The notes under the pieces: generated by a model
The model's database searches: none
Seen by the model: only the letters and a program-made list of their open reading frames with translations
What the model was told of the DNA's origin: nothing
Program-made: the position numbers and the translations under genes
Assembly (NCBI GenBank): GCA_964489835.1
Contig: CAZBBC010000217.1
Location: 1 to 5,555, forward strand
Length of the DNA stretch: 5,555 nucleotides
Source: CAZBBC01 sp964489835
GTDB lineage: Bacteria; Calditrichota; Calditrichia; JAJRVZ01
Direction: 5' to 3'
Part shown: positions 1 to 5,516 of the stretch, piece after piece
Layout of the letters: every line of letters begins with the position of its first letter
How positions within the stretch are numbered: position 1 is the first letter of the stretch

Positions 1-1
1 G

Positions 2-52
2 ATCCTTCTTGCCATTTTATTTGCTCTTTCTTCACTCTTCTCGTTTGCTTGT
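2..52 (+). other. partial signal peptide with lipobox-like Cys
   Basis: Seventeen in-frame codons give a run of Leu, Ile, Ala and Phe followed by Ser-Phe-Ala-Cys. The charged n-region is missing because the window starts inside it. Cys17 followed by Gln-Asn-Thr-Pro is what a signal peptidase II substrate looks like. However, Ser at -3 and Phe at -2 depart from the usual [LVI][ASTVI][GAS]C pattern. Cleavage by signal peptidase I near the same place is the alternative. Export is much surer than lipidation. Confidence 0.6.
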
Positions 53-1318
53 CAAAATACGCCAGAGGTAAAGAATTTTCTTATGGAAACAAAAGAAGAC
101 CGGGATGTACGCATGAAATGGTGGCGCGAAGCACGATTCGGGATGTTTATCCACTGGGGTGCCTATGCCGTACCGGCAGGGACATATAACGGCAAACAGG
201 TTGACGGTATAGGTGAATGGATTATGGATAAAGCGAAAATTCCGATTCCTGAGTATGAAAAATTTGTCCGGCAGTTCAACCCTGTTAAATTTAATGCGGA
301 TGAGTGGGTTCAGATCGCTGCAGACGCCGGAATGAAATATATCGTTATTACCTCCAAACATCACGATGGCTTTTGTCTCTGGGATTCAAAGGTATCTGAT
401 TATGATATCATGGATGCCGCTCCCTTTAAACGTGATATTCTGGAGGAACTCGCAGAAGCCTGTAAGAAAAAGAAAATAAAACTATGTTTCTATCACTCGA
501 TCATGGACTGGCACCATCCCGATGCCAAAGGTGAAAATTTTCCCACGTACCGTGAGCAATATTTAAAACCACAGATCAAAGAACTAATCGATAATTATGG
601 CGACCTCGGTGTACTCTGGTTTGATGGAGAGTGGATCAAGGAGTGGACCGAAGAACAAGGGAAGGATCTCTACAACTATGTGCGCAGTCTTCAAAATGAT
701 ATTATCATTAACAATCGTGTCGGTAAAGGACGACAAGGTATGCAAGGTATGAACAAAGAAGTAGGACATGCCGGCGATTTTGGTACACCGGAGCAGAAGA
801 TCCCCGATACAGGAATTCCCGGTGTCGACTGGGAATCATGCATGACCATGAATGATACCTGGGGTTTTAAATCTTTTGACAGTAACTGGAAGTCCAAAGA
901 GACTTTAATCCGTTATCTGATTGACATTGCCTCAAAAGGGGGTAATTTCCTCTTAAACGTTGGTCCTACAGCGGAAGGCATCATACCAGAGCCCAGTGTA
1001 ACCCGCCTGGGCGCCATGGGGAAATGGTTAGAGGTTAATGGTACGGCCATTTATGGGACCACCGCAAGCCCTTACGGGAAACCGGAATGGGGCCGTTTTA
1101 CTCAGAAATCCGGAAATATATTTGCCCATATATTTGAATGGCCAGCGAGTGCCTCCATCACCATTCCTGATCCCCGCTTAGAAGTAACTAAAGCGTATTT
1201 GCTTGCGGATAAAGGTAAACAATCTCTTAACACGGAGAAGACTGAAAGTGGTTTGAGGATAAATCTTCCGCCGACAGCACCGGATCCGATTGCCTCAGTG
1301 GTTGTTATCGAATATTGA
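2..1318 (+). CDS. GH29 alpha-L-fucosidase, exported (5' end outside window)
   Basis: Retaining exo-glycosidase that removes terminal alpha-L-fucose from glycans. The frame is open from base 2, so the ATG at 83 is internal. The 27 codons before it encode a hydrophobic stretch ending SFAC (Cys codon at 50-52), then a polar QNTPE linker, which looks like a lipoprotein signal peptide whose initiator lies a few codons left of the window. Taking the Met at 83 as residue 1, GH29 landmarks run in order: RFGMFIHWG with His24, GEW with Glu45-Trp46, KHHDGF with His93-His94, WFDG with the nucleophile Asp181 (codon 623-625), NNR with Arg212, and WESCMTMNDTWGF with Glu251 as likely acid/base (codon 833-835). 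A C-terminal beta-sandwich follows from about residue 325. The barrel and tail look complete. The nucleophile is secure; the acid/base is inferred because that loop varies in GH29. Subfamily and linkage preference cannot be read here. The enzyme probably acts in the periplasm or anchored to a membrane. Confidence 0.93.
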   Translation: MLLAILFALSSLFSFACQNTPEVKNFLMETKEDRDVRMKWWREARFGMFIHWGAYAVPAGTYNGKQVDGIGEWIMDKAKIPIPEYEKFVRQFNPVKFNADEWVQIAADAGMKYIVITSKHHDGFCLWDSKVSDYDIMDAAPFKRDILEELAEACKKKKIKLCFYHSIMDWHHPDAKGENFPTYREQYLKPQIKELIDNYGDLGVLWFDGEWIKEWTEEQGKDLYNYVRSLQNDIIINNRVGKGRQGMQGMNKEVGHAGDFGTPEQKIPDTGIPGVDWESCMTMNDTWGFKSFDSNWKSKETLIRYLIDIASKGGNFLLNVGPTAEGIIPEPSVTRLGAMGKWLEVNGTAIYGTTASPYGKPEWGRFTQKSGNIFAHIFEWPASASITIPDPRLEVTKAYLLADKGKQSLNTEKTESGLRINLPPTAPDPIASVVVIEY

Positions 1319-1332
1319 CGATAAATGCAGAA

Positions 1333-1391
1333 GGAAAATGATTAAAAGATCATTTCCCTATAAATCTTTTTAAATAAAGATTATATTTTTT
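1333..1391 (+). terminator. probable Rho-independent terminator(s) after the fucosidase gene
   Basis: Two AT-rich hairpins lie 15-75 bases after the fucosidase stop. The first pairs GGAAAATGAT (1333-1342) with ATCATTTCC (1349-1357), with one bulged A and a six-base loop; a five-T run follows at 1367-1371. The second pairs TATAAATCTTT (1359-1369) with AAAGATTATA (1376-1385), also with one bulged A, and runs straight into six Ts (1386-1391). The second has the better layout for intrinsic termination, though its stem is low in GC. Position fits the end of the fucosidase transcript. Confidence 0.45.
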
Positions 1392-1433
1392 AGATAACTA
1401 TTAGTTTTCCTTTCAACCAGTTAGAACGGATGG

Positions 1434-1463
1434 AATAATGAACCTCGTAGAGGTTTCATTATT
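1434..1463 (+). repeat. palindromic repeat copy 1 (CCTC-GTA-GAGG core)
   Basis: AATAATGAACCTC (1434-1446), loop GTA (1447-1449), then GAGGTTTCATTATT (1450-1463). All thirteen left-arm bases pair, with a single bulged T (1456) on the right arm. No U-tract follows, so it is not a standard terminator. It is the cleanest member of a four-copy cluster. Confidence 0.85.
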
Positions 1464-1490
1464 GTAGAAAAAGATCGTAACAAAAAAACA

Positions 1491-1514
1491 TATAATCCTC
1501 GTAGAGGATTTATA
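1491..1514 (+). repeat. palindromic repeat copy 2 (CCTC-GTA-GAGG core)
   Basis: TATAATCCTC (1491-1500), loop GTA (1501-1503), GAGGATTTATA (1504-1514). All ten left-arm bases pair. One extra T on the right arm can be placed after the sixth pair, the same place as in copy 1. The pair just outside the CCTC core is T-A here but A-T in copy 1, so the stem is kept while the bases differ. Confidence 0.85.
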
Positions 1515-1609
1515 ATTGCAGCCATTATGTAAGTATCGATATGCTTTGAGGAATTTCATTATAAAAATTCGACTAATCATTTTTCATGATATTCTGTTTA
1601 ATTACCCCT

Positions 1610-1640
1610 AATAATGCATCCTCTACGAGGATGGAGTATT
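1610..1640 (-). repeat. palindromic repeat copy 3, opposite orientation (CCTC-TAC-GAGG)
   Basis: AATAATGCATCCTC (1610-1623), loop TAC (1624-1626), GAGGATGGAGTATT (1627-1640). Twelve of fourteen positions pair. The TAC loop shows it is the reverse complement of the GTA-loop copies 1 and 2. Read on the - strand it ends GAGGATGCATTATT, sharing the CATTATT outer arm with copy 1. Confidence 0.8.
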
Positions 1641-1663
1641 GGTTTATGCATGTTTTATTACAA

Positions 1664-1690
1664 TATTTTATCCTCTACTAGAATATGATG
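1664..1690 (-). repeat. palindromic repeat copy 4, degenerate
   Basis: The core reads ATCCTCTACTAGAAT (1669-1683), differing from the copy 3 core at two positions on the right arm, which breaks the stem. On the - strand it carries the copy 2 segment GTAGAGGAT. It lies about 50 bases from copy 3, close to the 54-base spacing between copies 1 and 2. It is probably a decayed member of the family. Confidence 0.55.
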
Positions 1691-1786
1691 TTTGGATTAA
1701 GCACTTTTTTTTAATTAGCAATAGATTTTATAACGATAGGTCAGGAGTTCTGGATTTATTTAAAATTCTTCTTTTACTTAACAAAG

Positions 1787-1815
1787 TTGACAGGATATTA
1801 AAATGATTTTTTTAT
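1787..1815 (+). promoter_or_regulatory. possible sigma70-type promoter (TTGACA / TTTTAT)
   Basis: A perfect TTGACA (1787-1792) is followed after 17 bases by TTTTAT (1810-1815), which matches the -10 consensus at four of six positions. The distance to the peptidase start is about 360 bases, which would make a long leader. In such AT-rich DNA a match like this can occur by chance, and the host may not use this consensus. Confidence 0.2.
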
Positions 1816-1951
1816 CCGGTTAATCCTATTATCCCATCAAAAATAAAAACCATAAAAGATTATAAAACTTCCCCCGCCTTCGAAGCAACTTAAATAATTA
1901 TTTAACGTACAGATTTCAAAGTGACTCGATCATATCAATTCAGATATATTT

Positions 1952-1959
1952 TACCTTTG
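1952..1959 (+). promoter_or_regulatory. possible Bacteroidetes-type -7 promoter element TACCTTTG
   Basis: TACCTTTG fits the TAnnTTTG box used by the primary sigma factor of Bacteroidetes. A start point just downstream would give the peptidase a leader of a little over 200 bases containing the whole inverted repeat at 2015-2148. No TTG is visible at the expected -33 position (about 1928-1932), so only half of the promoter is supported, and it matters only if the host belongs to that phylum. Confidence 0.25.
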
Positions 1960-2014
1960 CAAATGATATTTTATTTAGAATATTATGTTTAAAATGTCTT
2001 ATTTACTTATATTT

Positions 2015-2148
2015 AGAGTTGTACAAAATGTAATTTTTGTCGTCATTGCGAGTGAGCATGCGAACGAAGCAATCTCCTGTAATTTATGGAGTTACGAGAT
2101 TCCTTCGCTCCGCTCGGAATGACGAATTACGATATTTTGCAGAATTCT
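2015..2148. repeat. MITE-like imperfect inverted repeat with CGTCATTGCGAG-type arms
   Basis: The core arms are 2041-2076 (CGTCATTGCGAG ... GAAGCAATCTC) and 2096-2124 (GAGATTCCTTCGC ... GGAATGACG), with a 19-base AT-rich centre. The left arm is seven bases longer and several pairs are broken. Similarity continues outward with small indels: GTAATT and CAAAAT on the left (2024-2035) match AATTAC and ATTTTG on the right (2125-2139), and 2015-2029 matches the reverse complement of 2134-2148 at 12 of 15 positions. CGTCATTGCGAG / CGAAGCAATCTC palindromes are dispersed repeats in many unrelated bacteria. There is no coding content, and the right end is about 30 bases before the peptidase start. Confidence 0.75.
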
Positions 2149-2165
2149 ATACTAATTTTTTAAAT

Positions 2166-2172
2166 GGAGGAG
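2166..2172 (+). promoter_or_regulatory. Shine-Dalgarno GGAGGAG of the peptidase gene
   Basis: GGAGGAG ends six bases before the ATG at 2179, which is ideal spacing. The in-frame ATG at 2164 overlaps this motif and has no such site of its own, so the Shine-Dalgarno decides the start in favour of 2179. Confidence 0.85.
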
Positions 2173-2178
2173 ATCCCG

Positions 2179-2250
2179 ATGAATTTTAGACGATCAGTGG
2201 TACCGCTGTTATCAATTTTGACATTGATCTTTACCTCAGCAATTTTTGCC
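2179..2250 (+). other. Sec signal peptide of the M16C peptidase
   Basis: Residues 1-24 comprise a short basic n-region (Asn-Phe-Arg-Arg), a hydrophobic core rich in Leu, Ile and Val, and Ala-Ile-Phe-Ala before Glu25, giving Ala at -3 relaxed to Ile and Ala at -1. There is no Cys, so no lipoprotein. Arg-Arg is followed by Ser-Val-Val rather than a Tat-type x-F-L-K, so Sec export is favoured. Confidence 0.8.
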
Positions 2251-5166
2251 GAATTTGAAAAGGGAAAAACATATCATGGTTTTAAATTACTGGACAAACG
2301 GTTTGTCCGGGAAGTGAATGCCGAATGTCTGTATTTCGAGCACACAAAGAGCGGCGCCCATCTCTTTAAGATTACGGCAGACGATGCCAACAAAACATTT
2401 AGTATTGCTTTTAAAACCATACCGGAATCTGACTGCGGCACGCCACACATCATGGAGCACTCGGTACTGAACGGTTCGAAACGTTTTCCGGTTAAAAGCC
2501 CTTTTGACGTGCTGGCCAAAGGATCACTAAATACTTTTTTAAATGCCATGACCGGAAATGATATTACCATCTATCCGGTTGCCAGCATGAACGACAAAGA
2601 TTATTTCAACCTGATGAATGTTTATCTTGATGCCGTTCTCGCACCACTGATATATGATGATCCGCGGATTTTTAATCAGGAAGGCTGGCATCATGAGCTA
2701 ACCGATAAAGACAGTGCCATGGTGTATAAAGGCGTCGTTTATAATGAAATGAAGGGTGCGTTTTCCAGTCCTACCCGTGAACTGGACTACCAGATATATA
2801 AAAATCTTTTCCCGGATAACGCCTATGGTTATTCTTCAGGCGGTTATCCTGCGGCCATTCCTACGCTTACCCGTGAAACATTTTTGGATTTTCACCGCCG
2901 CTACTATCACCCCTCAAACAGTTATATTTTTTTATACGGTGATGCGGATCTCGATAAAGAGCTGGCAACGATCAACTCCGGATATCTGTCCGATTTTAAA
3001 AAATCCGATGCCAAAATATTTCTCCCGCTTCAAAAACCTTTTCCGGCAATGAAAAAAGTGTCGGCTTATTACCCGGTAACAGAAGAGTCCAATACCGAAA
3101 ATCAAACCTATCTCACCCTTAATTTCGTCATTGGTCGAAATATCGACCGGGCCCTGGTCATGGCTTTGGATGTGCTAAGCGACGTGCTGGTTGGACAGGA
3201 ATCGGCACCGATTCGTCTGGCCCTTCAGGAAGCAGGCATCGGACGGGAAGTAAACGCTTATGTGGATAATCTCAAACAGAATGTTTTTCAAATTGTGGTT
3301 CAAAATGCAAATCCGGCTGATCAGGAAAAATTCCATGACCTGGTGATGAAAACACTGCGTGAAACAGCTGAAAAAGGTCTGGATAAACAGTCAGTGGAGG
3401 GTAGTCTGAATCGTATGGAATTCAGATTACGTGAAGGTGATGATGCGCAAAAGGGACTGACTTACAATATGCGAATGCTCCCTGGCTGGTTTTTTGCTGC
3501 CAACCCATTTCTGAGCCTGGAATATGAAAAACCATTAAGCGAAGTAAAAACCGCGCTGGATAATGATTACCTGGAATCTATTATTCGAAAAGAGATGCTT
3601 GATAATCCGCACACGCTTTTACTGATCCTTGAACCAAGACCCGGGCTTGAGAAAGAAAATAATGCCAGGATTGCCGAGGAACTGCAGTCATATAAAGCAT
3701 CACTTTCAGATGAAACCATAGAGTCATTAGTAAAGCAGACACAGGAATTGATCGACTATCAGAAAAGAGAGGACACACCTGAGGCCGTGGCTACCATTCC
3801 CATGCTGGACATTGAGGACATTAATCCCAAAGCCGACTGGTATCCCGTCCAAGAGAAAAAGATCTCGGACATGTTGGTTTTACATCACAAAGAATTCACA
3901 AATAATGTGGTCTATGTGAGACTTTATTTCGACGCCCGCGTTCTGCCGGTAGAGATGCTTCCCTATGCCGCTTTCCTCGCTGAAGTATTGGGCAGTATGA
4001 ATACGGAGAATTATACATACGGTGATCTGGATAATGCCTTAAACATACATACGGGAGGATTCAGTACATCCCTGAACAGCTACCTGAAAAACCGGAATGA
4101 TGCCAACCTGATTCCAAAGTTTGTGGTTTCTTCCAAAGCGATGAACAATAAAGTGGAAAAATTGTTTGAATTGGTCACTGAAATCATAAACCACACCCAT
4201 TTTGCAGATAACGACCGTTTAAAAGCGGTTCTGACCAGGCACCAGTCAAGGCTTGACGGACAGATCAAACGAAATGGATACGGCTATGCCCGCACACGTC
4301 TGACCTCCTATTTCAGCAATGAAGGTCTTTTTGATGAGCGCAGCGGTGGGGTTGACTATTACTGGTTCATTACCGATTTATTGGAAAATTTTGATAAAAA
4401 AGCAGATGAAATCAGCAATCATCTGGTCAAAGCAGCGGCGTTACTATTTACAAGAGATAATCTCATCGCCGCCACCACCTGCGCCGATGAGGATATACCG
4501 GTGTTTAGTAAAGGATTCAATAATTTCGCTAAGACATTACCCAAGGAAGCGGTAACCTATTCGGATTGGACTTTTGATCTCCAAAAGAAAAACGAGGGAT
4601 TACTTGCTGCTTCAAAAGTACAATATGTATTAAAAGGCTATGATTTTAAAAAACTGGGTTATGACTGGGATGGGAAAATGCTTGTCCTTAACCAAATACT
4701 ATCCCGCGATTGGCTAACGAATCAGATCCGGGTCATTGGCGGCGCTTACGGTGGTTTTTCATCTTTTTCACCGACCGGACAAGTATACTTTGCCTCCTAC
4801 AGGGATCCTAATCTAAAGGAAACCCTGGATAACTATGACGCCACTCCCGGGTTTCTTCACAATTTCGAAGCCGATAAAAAAACGATGACCCGCTTTATCA
4901 TCGGGACCGTCGCCCGGATGGACCGGCCGCTGACACCCTCGCAGAAGGGTGATATGGCTTTCCGATATTACTTTAGTGAAACCAAACCTGAAGAACTTCA
5001 ACGTGATCGCAACGCCGTGCTCGTGACCACACCGGCAGATATCCGGAATATGGAAAAATTGGTCAGCGATGTACTGGCACAAGGGGCGATATGTGTTTAC
5101 GGGAATGAAGATAAAATCAAGTCGGAAAAAGAACTCTTTAAAGAGATCGTCAAATTGAATCCTTAG
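2179..5166 (+). CDS. exported M16C zinc metallopeptidase, PreP/Cym1/falcilysin-like
   Basis: Zinc oligopeptidase whose relatives degrade unfolded peptides in a closed two-half chamber. The start at 2179 (995 aa) follows GGAGGAG at six bases. Residues 1-24 (MNFRRS, hydrophobic core, AIFA/EFE) form a Sec signal peptide. The catalytic half holds the inverted zinc motif HIMEH with His90, Glu93 and His94 (first codon 2446-2448), then GSKRFPVKSPF, KGSLNTFLNAMT and YPVAS. The third zinc ligand is Glu190 in YNEMKGA (codon 2746-2748). The M16C-associated hinge region starts near residue 483 (ILEPRPGL). The C-terminal half carries Arg851 and Tyr857 in RVIGGAYGG, then SYRDPN; the six-residue Arg-Tyr spacing matches the substrate-binding pair of plant PreP1. 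A mature length near 971 aa fits the family. All key residues are present, so it should be active. Unlike mitochondrial PreP it is predicted to leave the cytoplasm, probably for the periplasm. It stands alone, with repeats on both sides. Confidence 0.95.
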   Translation: MNFRRSVVPLLSILTLIFTSAIFAEFEKGKTYHGFKLLDKRFVREVNAECLYFEHTKSGAHLFKITADDANKTFSIAFKTIPESDCGTPHIMEHSVLNGSKRFPVKSPFDVLAKGSLNTFLNAMTGNDITIYPVASMNDKDYFNLMNVYLDAVLAPLIYDDPRIFNQEGWHHELTDKDSAMVYKGVVYNEMKGAFSSPTRELDYQIYKNLFPDNAYGYSSGGYPAAIPTLTRETFLDFHRRYYHPSNSYIFLYGDADLDKELATINSGYLSDFKKSDAKIFLPLQKPFPAMKKVSAYYPVTEESNTENQTYLTLNFVIGRNIDRALVMALDVLSDVLVGQESAPIRLALQEAGIGREVNAYVDNLKQNVFQIVVQNANPADQEKFHDLVMKTLRETAEKGLDKQSVEGSLNRMEFRLREGDDAQKGLTYNMRMLPGWFFAANPFLSLEYEKPLSEVKTALDNDYLESIIRKEMLDNPHTLLLILEPRPGLEKENNARIAEELQSYKASLSDETIESLVKQTQELIDYQKREDTPEAVATIPMLDIEDINPKADWYPVQEKKISDMLVLHHKEFTNNVVYVRLYFDARVLPVEMLPYAAFLAEVLGSMNTENYTYGDLDNALNIHTGGFSTSLNSYLKNRNDANLIPKFVVSSKAMNNKVEKLFELVTEIINHTHFADNDRLKAVLTRHQSRLDGQIKRNGYGYARTRLTSYFSNEGLFDERSGGVDYYWFITDLLENFDKKADEISNHLVKAAALLFTRDNLIAATTCADEDIPVFSKGFNNFAKTLPKEAVTYSDWTFDLQKKNEGLLAASKVQYVLKGYDFKKLGYDWDGKMLVLNQILSRDWLTNQIRVIGGAYGGFSSFSPTGQVYFASYRDPNLKETLDNYDATPGFLHNFEADKKTMTRFIIGTVARMDRPLTPSQKGDMAFRYYFSETKPEELQRDRNAVLVTTPADIRNMEKLVSDVLAQGAICVYGNEDKIKSEKELFKEIVKLNP

Positions 5167-5191
5167 GTATACGGTAGATTTCACTCTTAAA

Positions 5192-5225
5192 GGTAATTAG
5201 TAATTTGTAATTGGGAATAATTACC
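5192..5225. repeat. AT-rich inverted repeat downstream of the peptidase
   Basis: GGTAATTA (5192-5199) and TAATTACC (5218-5225) are perfect reverse complements separated by 18 bases. The loop repeats GTAATTT/GTAATTG. No T-run follows, so it is a poor intrinsic terminator although it begins only 26 bases after the stop codon. It may be the left edge of the GC-rich repeat block that follows. Confidence 0.5.
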
Positions 5226-5235
5226 CACCCCGCCG

Positions 5236-5256
5236 ACCCCCGATCGAGTCGGGGGT
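5236..5256. repeat. GC-rich hairpin ACCCCCGA/TCGGGGGT
   Basis: Perfect eight-base arms, ACCCCCGA (5236-5243) and TCGGGGGT (5249-5256), flank the loop TCGAG. The surrounding DNA is AT-rich, so this strong short hairpin stands out. It is followed by AGACACC, not by Ts. It appears to be part of a compound dispersed repeat with the next hairpin. Confidence 0.75.
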
Positions 5257-5261
5257 AGACA

Positions 5262-5316
5262 CCCCTCCCTGTCCGGCCTGCCCGGCGCAGACGTGGCAAA
5301 GCCGGACAGGGAGGGG
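5262..5316. repeat. strong hairpin with perfect 16-bp GC-rich stem
   Basis: CCCCTCCCTGTCCGGC (5262-5277) pairs without a mismatch with GCCGGACAGGGAGGGG (5301-5316). The 23-base loop (5278-5300) can form a further TGCC/GGCA pairing (5279-5282 with 5295-5298). The 3' side continues CTGGGAGAGGGTCAGC with no U-tract. Such a structure could stop a transcript's 3'-end decay or block polymerase, but composition and compound form suggest a dispersed non-coding repeat. Confidence 0.8.
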
Positions 5317-5342
5317 CTGGGAGAGGGTCAGCAATTAATTCT

Positions 5343-5371
5343 TTGTATGCGACCTTGTGCTATGCTATAAT
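5343..5371 (+). promoter_or_regulatory. possible extended -10 promoter (TGCTATAAT)
   Basis: TGCTATAAT (5363-5371) is a perfect extended -10 element. Seventeen bases upstream lies TTGTAT (5343-5348), a weak -35 matching three of six positions. It would drive transcription rightward toward or beyond the window edge. It is supported only by consensus, and the host's promoter type is unknown. Confidence 0.25.
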
Positions 5372-5503
5372 ATGAAAAATGCTAAATTCCCGGCAAACGG
5401 AAGCAAAATAAGTATTCCCATCCGGTCATTGATTGCCGGTCTGGTGATGGCGGTCCTGCTCTGCTTCTTTAAATTCAATAAAACTATCTTCGTGTGCTTT
5501 GTA

Positions 5504-5516
5504 CCACCTACGGTGG
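5504..5516. repeat. short palindrome CCACC-TAC-GGTGG
   Basis: Five-base perfect arms around a TAC loop. The layout (CC-rich left arm, three-base TAC loop, GG-rich right arm) resembles the CCTC-TAC-GAGG copies at 1610-1690, but the stem bases differ and the arms do not extend outward. It may be a distant member of that family or chance. Confidence 0.4.

Larger units (their letters stand above)
1319..2163. other. repeat-rich intergenic region, no gene
   Basis: These 845 bases are strongly AT-rich and no frame gives a credible protein. In order they hold the terminator-like hairpins (1333-1391), four CCTC-GTA-GAGG palindromes (1434 to about 1690), a weak GAATTT/AAATTC hairpin (1551-1570), a TTGACA hexamer (1787-1792), a TACCTTTG box (1952-1959), and the MITE-like inverted repeat (about 2015-2148). 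The stretch from about 1690 to 1950 shows nothing beyond the TTGACA hexamer and an eight-base CTTCGAAG palindrome near 1878-1885. Confidence 0.8.

Noticed and set aside
32..364. 110-codon antisense frame opposite the fucosidase N-terminus
   Set aside because: The + strand frame encodes conserved GH29 motifs over the same bases, and the antisense translation has no recognisable features.
1434..1690. CRISPR array
   Set aside because: Only four short copies, in both orientations, with irregular spacing and diverging arms. Repeats in an array would be identical, same-strand and evenly spaced.
2041..2124. tRNA or other structured RNA gene
   Set aside because: There is no cloverleaf, anticodon arm or T-loop motif. 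The structure is a single long inverted repeat of a known dispersed type.
2179..2250. Twin-arginine signal on the peptidase
   Set aside because: Arg-Arg is present, but the residues around it (NFRRSVV) do not match the Tat pattern, and the hydrophobic core is typical of Sec.
2756..3052. 98-codon + strand frame inside the peptidase gene
   Set aside because: Out of frame with a strongly conserved family protein, and has no ribosome site.
2..5166. Fucosidase and peptidase as one operon
   Set aside because: An 860-base spacer with terminator-like hairpins, repeats and promoter-like boxes separates them.
4813..5184. 123-codon antisense frame opposite the peptidase C-terminus
   Set aside because: It lies opposite conserved PreP-like sequence, and its translation shows no domain. 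It is a shadow of the real gene.
5262..5316. Intrinsic terminator of the peptidase gene
   Set aside because: The stem is strong but no U-tract follows on either strand, the loop is 23 bases, and it lies about 100 bases past the stop. A repeat fits better, although some effect on the transcript end is possible.
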